Source: Punctularia strigosozonata HHB-11173 SS5 (Eukaryota > Basidiomycota > Agaricomycetes > Corticiales > Punctulariaceae). From it: a DNA stretch of 59,272 bases. This document shows positions 34,423 through 45,374 of this stretch, piece after piece. Every line of letters starts with the position of its first letter. Position 1 is the stretch's first letter. The notes below the pieces were generated by a model. That model was given only the letters and a program-made list of their open reading frames with translations, made no database searches and had not been told where the DNA came from. The position numbers and the translations under genes were made by a program. Where the stretch lies: assembly GCF_000264995.1 (NCBI RefSeq), contig NW_006767452.1, positions 365,037 to 424,308 on the forward strand, given 5' to 3'.

Positions 34423-34721
34423 GGTGGATATCCGACAAGATTTGTATGATGTCTGCACATACTAAGTAGGACGTCTGGCTGCTTTTCATATCATTGCGGT
34501 GTTGCTTTATTGATGCACAATAACCATATATTCCATGTAGACGAGTAACAGATGATCCGTGGCAGATAGTCGATGTAAGTACGTGAAGAAGATATTGGCC
34601 GGATTGTATCAGATGCGTAGGTCACAAGACGAAAAGAACATGATGTACATAGAGCTAATTATGTGTAACGACAGAATTCCACTGATCCATCGTCCGAGAG
34701 GAAGCTGCCAAGCCGTTGTAC

Positions 34722-36244
34722 TTATCCCCTCCTTTCCCTCATATCCTTCTCCTTCTTGCGACGACGTTTCTCCTCCTCGTGCCTACGCTCTTCCTCAAGA
34801 GCTGCCTCTTCTTCCTTCTTGGCGATGCGCATACTGATCTTTTCCTCTCTCTCGAGGGTCCGCGTGTCTACCTCCATGTCGGAATCGTCGCTGAGCACAT
34901 CCCGTTCGACGTAACGTCGCTTATCCTTGCCAAACAGCTTCCAAATTTCGGTGCTGATATCCATGCCGTCTCCCTCATCGTCGTAATCGGCACGACCCCT
35001 TTCTTTGTCACGACGTTTCTTCGCGGGAGGCGGGGATGGCGACCGAGAATCCGACGAATAAGATCCCGAACGCCCACGCTTCATCCGTGAGGAAGAAGTG
35101 GGTGCGACAGGGCGCCCAGACTTCAGAGAGGGCTTGGACATGGTACTCGTAGGTCGCGATTTAGCCAAGGATGACTGGGCACCTCGTGGGTCGATACCCG
35201 CCGAGCGTGATGGTGTCGCCTTCAGATTTGAACTGCTGGACGGCCTCGATAGGGAGTTCGAAGCGCCGCTATTGGCACCGGAACTGGAAAGTTTCATGGA
35301 CGATAGCTTCTTGGTAGCGGAAGACATCGCCACGGAAGATGGTGCAGGATTGGATTCTGTCATGGTTTCGTTATTTTCTGTTATGCAAACATCTTTGCAA
35401 TGAACGTACTGGACGATGATGGATGTGCCGGCGAGTTTGCGCCGGACACAGGAGACGCGGTGGATCGAGGCTTCCTCAGGAGTTCTTTCTTCTTCGTCTC
35501 CGTGAACCACCCATTGAACTCTTTCGCATCCTCGCCTGATACGACCTGCCCGGACTTGGCCTTTGCGAGATCCGCGACGATTTCGTCGATAGTCCGAGTG
35601 TCCCTCTTGACCGTGTTGAGTTTGGTGAGTGTGTTCGGTTGGGCGGCAAGTCTAGCTCGAATGCTTTGTGCAGCGCTGGCGGACGTGCCACCGCTGCCAT
35701 TCGCCACCATGTCGATAGCGCCTCCAGCAAGGCGTCTTCCGGACTTTCCACTATGTCCCGATGCGTAACTTCCACTGCGTCGGTCGGCGCCACCAAACTG
35801 CCGACGCATGCTTGCCTGCAGTTTCCGCTCTCGGAGTTCCTCTCGGGTCAGTGCGACGGGCCCATCGTCGTCAACAACTTTCTCGCGGCTAGCCGCCGCT
35901 CGCGACGTCGGGTAATCCAGACCGTGGCCAGATCGCTGTTTATTGACCTTGTTGCCCAAGAGGCGATCCAGTTGCGCCTGCTCCCGACGTTTAGCTTCCC
36001 GCTCGCGTGCCCGTTCCTCCTCCTCCTGCCGCTGCCGCCGCTCTTGCTCCCGCTTCTCCGCCTCGAGCTTCTTCAAGCGTAGCTTCGCCTCCTGCTCCCT
36101 TTCCTTCCTCTCTCGTTCTTCTTGTTCTTTCCGTTTAGCAGCTTCTTTGCGTTTACGCTCGGCGAGGGCGATCTCAACGGCGGACTGGGTTGTGGCAGTA
36201 TACTGCTCGCTGAGGTTGAGTAGCGCCGCATAGGCCCCCGACAT
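34722..36244 (-). CDS. SPT2: SPT2 chromatin protein
   Basis: Histone-binding chromatin factor linked to transcription elongation. Two exons split by a short intron at about 35.39 kb (donor gtacgt, acceptor cataacag), which joins AHPSSSS to KNNETMTESNP. The N-terminus MSGAYAALLNLSEQYTATT precedes a long Lys/Glu/Arg coiled-coil-like helix (EQEERERKEREQEAKLRLKK), then a Ser-rich disordered middle. The C-terminal SPT2 domain reads GDGMDISTEIWKLFGKDKRR, SDDSDMEVD, EKISMRIAKKEEEAALEEER, ending in a basic tail. Tail to tail with the RRM gene. About 495 aa. Confidence 0.9.
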
Positions 36245-37092
36245 CGACAGAGTGGTATTAGTACAGTTCTATGAGTCTAGCGGAGACAGATGAAAGAGAA
36301 GAGAGACAAGGCTGGTCAAGACAGATCGGTGAGCAAGCGCAGCCGAGGCAAGGGCAGTCCGTCAGTACATCGCCACAGTCCACGTGTTCTCCGGGGCTGT
36401 ACAAGCCCTTTGTACTTTCTTGTTCGACGACGCTCGCGTCTGGCGTCTGCTGCCGGCCATCGCGCAATCGTCGGATTATACCTATTCAGGGCGGCAATGA
36501 ATGCGGAACACTATATGTACTTCTACATTCGACTCTATTGACCAGACATCTTTGAGGACCATGCCATGATCGGACGAATTTAGCTGGCATACAACCCACA
36601 TCGCCCCAAATGGAGAAGAGAATGCAGCCATACACTTGAAGGTAACCAGCCGCACCATCGCAACCTGCCTTATGGCCACCAATCTATCAAATCGGCGGAA
36701 CGTCAACAGTGCAATGCGAACATATTTCCTTTGGAAGCAGGCGCAACAGTCTCTTGACATTCAGAATGTGTCCGATCGTTACGTCTCGGCTCCACCGGCG
36801 GCTGAATCTAGCTCATTAGTTGTTCCGCCGGAACACAATCACCGCTCTGCACTTCAGTTGAAGATCAATCTCCGCGCGGAAGGAATGTGTGCCTTCGAGG
36901 TCTTTACCGGGGCCAAGCACTACAACCGTTACTTAGCGTTCACACGTATGCTTTGCGGCGCGGTTCCTGATTTAGCGTTGAGCACGCGCGACCAACTCTA
37001 AATGAATCGCTTATAAAACATGCTAGATTGGACACAAGGGGCAAAGCGGTTTGCACTCGACGCAGACTCGGGACTATCCAATCACAGAGACC
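36245..37092. other. SPT2 / AIF-like divergent promoter region
   Basis: Spacer between two divergent starts. A 121-codon plus-strand frame (36636-37001) ends just before the next gene but shows no domain and would occupy its promoter, so it is not called. Confidence 0.4.
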
Positions 37093-38569
37093 ATGCCCAC
37101 CGACAAACAGCGGATAGTTGTCGTTGGCGGAGGGGGGGCTGGTAGCTTGCTTGCACGTTCGCTTTCCTCCAAGATAGACATCACGAAGCAATCTCTGACG
37201 CTCGTTACCGCACGGCCGTTCAATGTCTACCTCCCAGGCCAGTGTCGCACAACCGTATCCGATCAAGGGAGTCTTGAGAAGAAAACGCTCTTCCCGTTCG
37301 TAGTCTGCTCCCTTCACTGATATCAAATGATATATTTCGTTGCCAGGTATGACCGATTGTTTCACAACGGGAAGGGCACAATCAGGATTGCTACAGCAAA
37401 AGCTATTGAACGTAACGCAAGCACTGTAGGCGGGGCCGTCGTGCTCGAGGGCGGAGAGAGCATCGGTTACGATGTCCTCGTTCTTGCCCCCGGGTCTGTA
37501 TGGGAAGGGCCGCTTGCGTATCCCAACGATCCAGAAGGAGTTGAATCACATCTTTCAATATGGCGAACAAACTTCGCGGAGTCGACCCATATCGTACTGG
37601 CAGGTGGCGGAGCTGTTGGGATAGGTCAGTACGCCTTTTCGTCCCTTTTGAGCTATCTTGACTAAAACTATACACCAGAGTTCGCTGGAGAAATAAAGGA
37701 CATCTGGCCCGTACGTCGTTCACAAGCGTTACCCATTGTAAAATCTCATGGAGATCGATGTTCATGATATTCTCGTAAGCAGCACAAGAAGGTTACTATC
37801 GTTCATGGGAACTCAGCTCTCCTGAACGATACCTATCCTGCGAAATATCGTGCCCTTCTCGAACGTCAACTGCTTGCTCGTGGTGTCGAGATACTCTACA
37901 ACGACTTCGTCGAGGAAATACCACTACCTGGTCCGGCGTCTATCACAACACGACGCGGCATGCAGTTCGATGACGCGCTCATTGTATGTCCCGTCAAACT
38001 TTGGTCTTGTGCCGATAGATAGACAACATATTGTCTTACAGGTTCCGACCCGCGGAGGCCGGCCGAATACCGATTTTATACGGTCCTGCCTCCCAAATCT
38101 GCTCAATGATACGGGGCAGATTCGTGTTCGACCCACGTTACAGACCCTCGACTACCCCGATATATTCGCCATTGGCGACTGCACGGATTGGAACGAACAG
38201 AAGCAGATCGGGAAGTACTATTCGCATGTGTCCGTATGTGCGGCCAATGTCATCGGTTACTTGCGTCAGGTCAAGACGATGAAGGTGTACAAAGGAAGGT
38301 GCAGTGTCAATTTTTCATCGTAGCGGACTAGCCGTATGTGAGGCGATACTGATCTTTTGTGCTGTAGCTACGAAATGATCGTCATCACCAACGGACAGGT
38401 CGGTGATGTTGCTTTCCCCTGTATATCAGAAGGCTGAGTGGTGTAACAGAACGGTGGCGCTTCTTATTTCGGTATTCTGTGGGGATTCATATTCGGCAAT
38501 TGGGTTTCGAAGGTGTTGAAGTCAAAACACCTATTAATCGGACTTTCCAGGAGAAATGTTGGTCTGTAG
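37093..38569 (+). CDS. AIF-like FAD/NAD(P)H oxidoreductase
   Basis: Pyridine-nucleotide-disulphide-type flavoprotein of the AIF2/AMID (FSP1-like) group. The start MPTDKQRIVVVGGGGAGSLL contains the FAD-binding GxGxxG-type fingerprint. Then LTLVTARPFNVYLPG, and LFP joined (donor gttcgt) to YDRLFHNGKGTIRI. A second nucleotide-binding fingerprint is HIVLAGGGAVGI, followed after introns by EFAGEIKDIWP and KVTIVHGNSALLNDTYPAKY. The FAD-contacting motif is LDYPDIFAIGDCTDW. The C-terminal part GILWGFIFGNWVSKVLKSKH is hydrophobic. About 375-385 aa, five or six introns. It probably reduces quinones or similar acceptors; the location is uncertain. Confidence 0.88.
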
Positions 38570-38670
38570 GGCCGCGGCTCGGCGTAGTTGTAACGTGAAA
38601 GAGCTGAAGATGGTGTACCTATAGCAGTGGTGTATAAGAACTCCTTGTTCGCGGCAGATGAGGGTCAAAA

Positions 38671-38756
38671 AGGCCATACCAGGGTTCGAACCTGGGTTGC
38701 GGGAACAAGCGATCATACTCAAAATCCCGAGTGCTAAACCGCTACACTATATGGCC
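38671..38756 (-). tRNA. tRNA-Gln (UUG) with 13-nt intron
   Basis: An 86-nt gene on the minus strand. Acceptor GGCCATA pairs with TATGGCC; the discriminator is T. The D-arm is GTGTAGCGGTTTAGCAC, and the anticodon stem CGGGA/TCCCG encloses loop TTTTGA...T with anticodon TTG. A 13-nt intron (gtatgatcgcttg) interrupts after position 37, the canonical site. The T-arm is CCAGG-TTCGAAC-CCTGG, containing the B box. Cloverleaf pairing is complete by hand. Confidence 0.95.
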
Positions 38757-38919
38757 CTTGCGCACAAAATGTGTAGAAAGTATATGATAGGTACTTGACT
38801 AAGAAGCGCTTCTTCACGTCCCGTCACGTTCATGTTTGCTGTGACCTCGCGCGCGTCGTCGTGTCCCGCGACATCGACTCAGCCCGAGCCCCTCTTGTCG
38901 TAGCATTCCTTATCACACG

Positions 38920-40578
38920 ATGTCTCTCTGGGTCGACAAGGTGACCTACGCTGCATATTTGAATACCCTACTCCAGCTGAACAGACCTAGTACCGACCGA
39001 AAGCTCTGGATAACTTGCATTACCATGAGGGTCTCTCGGCGCGACTCAAATCACTGGTAGGTCGCGCTTTTCATGGACGACCGGCGTTGGTAGTCTCACT
39101 ACATTGGGATACGCTTAGGCCTCATCTGGAGACTTTCCTCATATGCTTTTCTATGGTCCTTCGGGCGCGGGAAAGAAAACAAGGATCAGTGCGACATTAA
39201 GACAACTTTATGGTCCGGGTGCGGAGAAGGTGGCATCAGATCACACTTAGTCTCCCAATGCCAAGGTTGATAGGATCATGGCTGTTTTCTAGCTCAAGAT
39301 CGACCAGCGTGTCTTTATGACTCCTTCAAGGCGGCGACTGGATCTGAACGTCGTGCAGAGCAACTTCCACATCGAGATCACGCCCAGGTGGGATCACATC
39401 GATCCCCTGTGAGGATGTGGCTCATGGTTCGAACAGCGAAGTTGGCAATTATGATCGGGTAGTCATACAAGAGCTGTTAAAGGAGATTGCGCAGACACAA
39501 CAGGTTGACCTGAATGCGAGGCAACGGTTCAAGGGTGAGTTCTGCTCATGCAACACCTCTTCTTCTCGTGACTATCGAGCTTCGAACCTCACTTGACGCC
39601 TTTGGATCCCAGTCGTCGTCATCAACGAAGCCGACTCGCTTTCTCGGGACGCCCAAGCTGCCCTACGTCGAACCATGGAAAAGTACATGTCAAACATGCG
39701 TATCATACTCTGTGCGAACTCGACGTCACGCCTCATTGCACCTATCAAGTCCCGATGTTTACTGGTACGTGTCGGCGCTCCCAGTGAAGAAGAGGTCAGA
39801 TACCGTCTTCTCTGATATACCCGTGCCGGAGCTGACCGGCAGGTCTACGGATAGATGATGCGCGTACTGGCACACGTGGCTAAAGGAGAGGGGTTTGATC
39901 TTCCGCCAGATGCAGCCGCCGAAATCGCTAGGGATGCGAATGGGAACCTTCGCAAGGCTCTACTGGTACTGGAGGCGCTGAAAATGCAGTCGTACGTTCT
40001 TCCACGCGCCGGTTCGTCAGCCTCCGCCGTTGCTAATCCCTACCGCGTACCCTAGACCCGACTTGTCAGGGCCGCTATCCATAGCAAAACCAGATTGGGA
40101 GACGTACTGCCACAAGGTCGCGGACATGATCGTACAAGAGCAGAGCCCGCAACGCGTGATGGACGTTCGGGCCAAGTTCTATGAGCTCTTGAGCCATTGT
40201 ATACCGCCGACGGTCATCTTGAAGGTCCGTGGCGCGCGCAGCTTCCTACGAGGCTAGACGGACTAACACAGTCCGAAGACGGTTGCAGATCGGGTAGTAG
40301 AGCGCGTGGACGAAAGCTTGAAGGCGGACATAATGCATTGGGCAGCGATATACGTGAGCGCGGCGCCCTCTGTTGACATGTGACCTTGTGCTAACGTGTA
40401 TGCAGGAGACCCGAATGCGATTAGGGCAGAAGAAGATTTTCCATCTGGAAGCATGGGTGGTAAAGGTGATGAGCTTGTATAAGGTGCGGACACAACGATC
40501 GATCATAATGTGGGATCCTGCTGAATTTCGCGAGCATAGCATTCGATGTTCAATTTCGATATGAGCGAGTTTGATTGA
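38920..40578 (+). CDS. RFC5: Replication factor C subunit 5
   Basis: AAA+ clamp-loader subunit (yeast Rfc5, human RFC3) that helps load PCNA. It starts MSLWVDK joined to YRPKALDNLHYHEGLSARLK. The Walker A region is MLFYGPSGAGKKTRISATLR. Family marks follow: QRVFMTPSRRRLDLNVVQSN, FHIEITPS, DRVVIQELLKEIAQTQQVD, VVVINEADSLSRDAQAALRR (Walker B region, with the SRC motif later in APIKSRCLLVRVG) and DANGNLRKALLVLEALKMQS. The end is rebuilt with an acceptor at gcgagcatag, giving SLYKHSMFNFDMSEFD and TGA at 40576-40578. That reads better than running on to the stop in the intron frame. About eight introns. Confidence 0.92.
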
Positions 40579-40745
40579 TTTTTCCGGGACCATTGCATAT
40601 CCCCATTGTATCCTTAGATCGCCATTTATTACGCGGTACACGAAGCTCGCTGTGACGCAAGTCTGGAATGATCGCGTTCAGCAGCGTCTCGGGAGGGAGG
40701 ATGGCTCGGTTCACCCGCAACATCTACATCGTCGTTAGAATGGTG

Positions 40746-41672
40746 TCATGAGGTTCCCTCATACTCCTCGTCCACTGCAGAGAGGAAGTCGAGCATCTGG
40801 TCATCATGCTAAGCTAGGATCCGGTTCGTCGACTGGAACGAACTCGAAGGTGCTCACAAATTGATGCCTCCGTTGCCCGCGCCGTTTTCCCTCCTTGGTC
40901 TTCAGTCTTGAGATGACGTGTAGGAGCTTGTCGTGGAAGTGCGCAATTGATGACTCCTGTGTGACCGTCGTAAACGCACGTGTAGACGCGTCAGAGCAAA
41001 GCGATACCTCGTGCATGGGATCGTTCGGAGGCGTGTGCAGCGGCCTTTTGACAGCGCACGAGAATGCGGCGCAACGCATGACACCGAAGGCGCCGATGGC
41101 GTCAAGCCGGTCAGCGTCCTGTACGCAATGGAGCTCGACACAGTTCTCGTGCCATTGTGTCCATCCACTCGGTTCCATCGCCCTGAGCTTCCTCTCTGTC
41201 GTCCAGCTCACGCTTTCTACGATTTTAGTGATCGTTCTTGCCCTCCCGTCCGCGATGAAGTCCAACCCGGCGAGATCGGCGTTGCCCGTCTCTTCGTTTG
41301 TACCTGGCTGGACGCGAGAGATCTCGACCCATTCACGGAAGTAGGGCAAGAAAAAGGTGTACGCGTCGACGTCTTTCTGATCTACTGGGAGGTACTTCTT
41401 GTCCAAAACGTCGTGCAGGAGAGCTGCGAGTTCGATAACCAGGAGATCAGGCGTGGGCGTCATCGAGCACGCCAGCGAAAGCGCTGTTTTTCGCACGCGA
41501 TTCACTAGCAATCTAAGATGAGAATCAGCTACTCTTGCCAGAGCTTTGCGGAGCCCGTACCGTGGTAAGCGTCGTGCGACGGATCGTAGCGCGCCATGGT
41601 TTCGTGCATCAACTTCTCGCATTGTGCGACGATCGTAGCTTCCGCGGGGGATGGGTACGAGGATGCAGCCAT
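40746..41672 (-). CDS. HD-domain phosphohydrolase
   Basis: Metal-dependent HD-superfamily hydrolase (YpgQ-like group). It starts MAASSYPSPAEATIVAQCEK. The first intron joins HDAYH to VNRVRKTALSLACSMT. The conserved metal ligands are the His of HDAYHV, the HD pair in AALLHDVLDKKY, and a later Asp in CVQDADRLDAIGAFGVMRC. The final intron joins KRRGQRRHQF to MLDFLSAVDEEYEGTS, moving the stop to 40746. The unspliced frame would instead end VDEPDPSLA. About 270 aa, soluble. The exact nucleotide substrate is unknown. The gene is tail to tail with RFC5, 167 bp apart. Confidence 0.88.
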
Positions 41673-41933
41673 GCCGCCGCTCCTATGCTGTTGGGATAAA
41701 CGGTTGCGCTCAATTTTATATCGCTGGAGTCACAGCAACAGAGAGAAAGGCACAAGATGTGCTCTGCGCGCGTTGACGTGTCGTTGACGTCTGTTTACGC
41801 GAATCGACGCGTCGCGCTCTATTCATAACCTCGTCCTGTACTTATTTCCATGCTTCGCGCATCCAATCAAGCAGTGGGCATTACACTATATTACGACCTT
41901 TGCTTAAGGTATTAAACAACGACGACGTCTCTA

Positions 41934-43656
41934 CTAAAAGTCGGAGGCACCGCACGTCGCGTTCCACGCCGCGTCGCCCCAGGTGATGCTCGTCGAGAAC
42001 GCGTTCGCCTTCACAAAGTCGGAGAACGCGCACGTCCCGTACTCCTTCGTCGCGTGCGTCTCGCAGAACGTGAGCGGCATCGGCGCGTCGTTGAGCACGA
42101 GCCGGATCTGGGGGCCCTCGAAGCTCGACGTGCAGCTGAACTTTTCCCAGATCATCTGCGCGCCGAAGGGGACCTGCTCGGAGGTGCGCCACTTGCGGTG
42201 CGCGGGGACGGGGCCGGAGGCGCTCAGTCTTGGCGTGTCCCTGTGGGAGAGAGAGAAAGAGAGAGAGAGAGAAACGGTGAGTTTGGGGGGGTCAGGAAGG
42301 GTGGGTGGTGGGTGGTTAAACGTACTTGGCGAGGCCGAGGGCAGTCAGGATCATGTCGATGGTGGTGTCGTGGCCGAACTCGAGGTAGATGGGCTCCGCG
42401 TCGCCGGTCTTGTTCGAGAACCTGCGGTAAATAAAAAAAAGAAGGCAAGGAAGCGTCAGTTCAGGCATCTCCGACGCGTCTTCCGCAGCAGAGAGACGCA
42501 CCGTTCGATGAGCTTGTCGACGTAGAGCGCGCCGAGGGTGGGTCCCATCTTGCCGGGGAGGTTGTAGCCGAAGGCGCCATCCATGAGCACATCGAGCTCG
42601 TACTCAAAGTCGGCGATCTCGGACTCGGTGAACGCGCCGCACCAGGGTGAGGTGCCCCAGGCGGCGAGGTCGTACGCGCACGCGTAGAGCGCGCCGTGCA
42701 CGTCGTCCGTGGTGAGGTTCACGCCGGGGATGGCCTTGTTCAGGCGTTTCGCGATCGGCGGGAGGTACACGTTGCCCCAGGTGATCGTGGCCTATATACC
42801 CAAGCAACGGTGGATCAGCGTAAGCCGACTCGAGGGTGCGGGAGGTACGGCGCGGGGGGGGGGGGGGGTGGCGCAAGAACTCACGTTGTTGCCGTAGTTG
42901 TAGTCCCAATCGGCGCAGGTGTCCATGGGGGTGATCCAGGAGATGGTCACGTCGTCCTCGGGGATGGTGGAGAACACGGTCGAGGAGATGTTGGGCCAGA
43001 TGCGGCCGTAGTAGCCCTGAGCGAACCACTGGGCGGACTCGATAACGCGGTCCTGAGCGCCAGCGAGGATGGCGGTCGCGTTGAACTGGGGGTACTTCAG
43101 GCGGAAGCTGCGCATACAATCGCTTCAGCGTCACCCCGAACGCGCATATATGGACCTCATGTAAGTTCTACTCACGCGACGCCGTGGTCGAAGAGCGTCT
43201 GCCTCCCGGGAGCCGTGAGGTCGTTCGTGCCCAGCTTGGTGGTGTACCCGTCCTTGAGGAACGCCAGGTCGCTGGGCAGCTTGGCCTTTTTGATAGCAGC
43301 CGTCGCGTTTCCGATCTTGTAGGCCAGGCCTTGGATGTAGACGAGCTCGGAGCCGAGAGGGTACCGGTCTCCGTGACGTCCCATCTACTCTCCGCTCAGA
43401 AACATTGGAGATGAAAGATGCCCCTGCTTCGACTCACCAGCATGACCTGGTCGACCGTGCAATCCGAGGGCAGGTCTTCGTGCACTCCAGACGGAACCGG
43501 GGCCTGGTGGTACGGCGCCAAATTGCCCAACCTGTCGTACACCGACGTCGTTTCCGAGGAAGAAGACGAGCCATGGCGCTTGGACGGCGCCGCGGCGACG
43601 AGACCGGAGGAGAGGACCAGGGGCACCAGCGCGAGGACAGCCTGGAGGACGAGCAT
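41934..43656 (-). CDS. Secreted histidine acid phosphatase
   Basis: Phytase/acid phosphatase of histidine-phosphatase clade 2. The signal peptide is MLVLQAVLALVPLVLSSGLV, cut near AAAPSKRH. The catalytic RHGxRxP motif is MGRHGDRYP, after an intron following CTVDQVMLV. The proton-donor HD is in YLEFGHDTTIDMILTALGLA. Cys residues and sequons (NATAIL, NISSTV, NLTTDD) suit an extracellular glycoprotein, and the end is ATCGASDF. Five or so introns. The one at about 42.2-42.3 kb uses a CT-microsatellite as its polypyrimidine tract, and the one near 42.85 kb holds a run of 15 C (coding strand). Likely role: phosphate release outside the cell. Confidence 0.93.
42247..42273. repeat. GA/CT microsatellite in phosphatase intron
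   Basis: A nearly pure GA repeat on the plus strand. In the gene's sense it is a CT tract directly before a cccacag acceptor. Confidence 0.8.
42854..42868. repeat. 15-bp poly-G run in phosphatase intron
   Basis: Homopolymer G (C in the sense of the gene) in an intron. Its length may be unreliable in the assembly. Confidence 0.7.
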
Positions 43657-44689
43657 GTCTGCTTAACGGCGGGATCGTTGGACCACGAAGGATGACGGGG
43701 GCGCCCGAGGCCTCCGCCCGAGCTGGCCCATGGTTTTTTTATGCGCGACGTAAGGGCGGTGGCGGGTGTGGTGCCCGGCTCGGTCGTACGCCGACGGGAA
43801 CCACGAGGATACCATCAATCGACGTGCCTGATGCGCGGTGCTGTGGACGGCAGCGATACGGGTCGATCCATGCGGTTGTCGACTGATAGCGGGGAAATTG
43901 GTAGGTAACAAGAGTTGATATCTTGTTGAACGTCGTCCCAAACCCGAGCGTTGTTACCCAGTCGTTACGCTAAAGTTGTGCGACGAGAGCGAGTTTCACC
44001 GCCTCCCAACGCCATGGCCACAAAAAATACCAATGTAGAAGCACATGTGACCGAGTCCTTGGCGCAGGGAATGATAAGGGCGAAGAAAAAGAGTACATGC
44101 TTCCGAAATCCTGCCTTCGGAAACTACACTGGGTTAGATATGTTCACGCGAATCTCAAGGCACGGCCTCGTGAGGTCATAGCACAAAAAAAAGGCGGCTG
44201 TGGTCTCTATATATTGCGACTTCGTAGGCGCGTCAAGGTATGAATTACATGCATGCGACTAAGTCTGCAATCGGGGTGATGGGCTGAGACTCCGTTACGA
44301 AATCCATTGAAGGAGGGGGGGAGGATGCAGTCTCCGATGAATGCGATTGAACGAAGTCGATATTGGGTGTCATTGTTTGTTGGTTGGTTGCAGCGTGCTG
44401 AATATGCGAGATGAGCGATAGTACTGTAAAAAAGCGGGGTCCGAGCGACGATTTCGATGGGGGAGTGGAATAAAGAAGATCTACGCAAATGAGATGAAGG
44501 GGGGGAAAGGGAAGCATTCGGGCGCGACGTTGCGACTAGCTGGGGGCTCGGCGTCCAAGCGACCAGGGGGTGTGGATGTGCAAAAGCACGTTCCTCTCTA
44601 GGGGCCATGGGAGCGATGGATGTATCCTCGGCCGTCGATGCTTCCGTCGGGATAATCTTGACCTCTGGACGCGGGGGCTGTCGTCTTGG
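43657..44689. other. Intergenic, no supported gene
   Basis: Phosphatase promoter and Nudix 3' flank. Minus-strand frames at 44207-44608 probably belong to the Nudix 3' UTR. No motif. Confidence 0.4.
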
Positions 44690-45374
44690 TCACCGCTTCG
44701 GCGCGAGAGACGAGAGCATCAGGCCCTGCGCCAGCTCGGCCTTCCACGACACGCGGTTGACGGCCTCGGCAAAGTCGACCCACTCCCGCCGGCGCTCGCC
44801 CGACTCGAGCCAGTCGGCGTCGAGCGAGGACACGTCGAGCTCGTAGAAGTGGTACGTCGAGGACGCGGACGGGATCGTGACCACGAATCGGGTGATCGTG
44901 CCGCGGACGCCAGCTGTTTCGAGAGAGGAAGGGGGGGAGGGAGGTGGGGCGTAAACGAACGCGGGCAGTGAGCGGGGGGAGGAAGGGGAGGGGCATATAT
45001 TAGGACGTGGATCCACGGGGAGAGTCAAAGGATGAGACCTTCTTCCAACGCTTCTCTCGACGCCGCCGCCTCCAGCACTCTATCCGTCGCTTCCCATCCT
45101 CCCTTGGGCACTGTGATGAGGGAACACGCGAGATTGTCAGCGTCTGCTGGGTAACGGAGACTGAGACAGGGGTAAAGATAGAACTCCGGAACAGAAGAAA
45201 AGACGACGAAGGAGGGCCGGGGATGTCCAAGAAAAGAAGTTGTTGCTGCGAGCACTTACAAACCCATCTATCCGGACGTTTCCGACTGGTGATGACGAGC
45301 ACCTTGCCGGAGGCGCGCGCGATAGGGATGGCGCAGCACACGATGCGCGGTGTCGAGCGTCCTTTCGTCGCCAT
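44690..45374 (-). CDS. Nudix hydrolase, DIPP-like
   Basis: Probable diphosphoinositol-polyphosphate or dinucleoside-polyphosphate phosphohydrolase. It starts MATKGRSTPRIVCCAIPIAR, then VLVITSRKRPDRWV. An intron with donor gtaagt joins to LPKGGWEATDRVLE. The Nudix box follows the GX5EX7REUXEEXG pattern: GGWEATDRVLEA then AASREALEE, with the last Gly supplied across the next intron (AGVRGTITRFVVTI). The C-terminal part (YHFYELDVSSLDADWLESGE, RREWVDFAEAV, ELAQGLMLSSLAPKR) ends at TGA 44690. An alternative splice at that stop would add about 20 residues. Around 160 aa. Confidence 0.88.

Noticed and set aside
36636-37001. 121-codon ORF upstream of the AIF-like gene
   Set aside because: No motif, and it would occupy the promoter between divergent genes.
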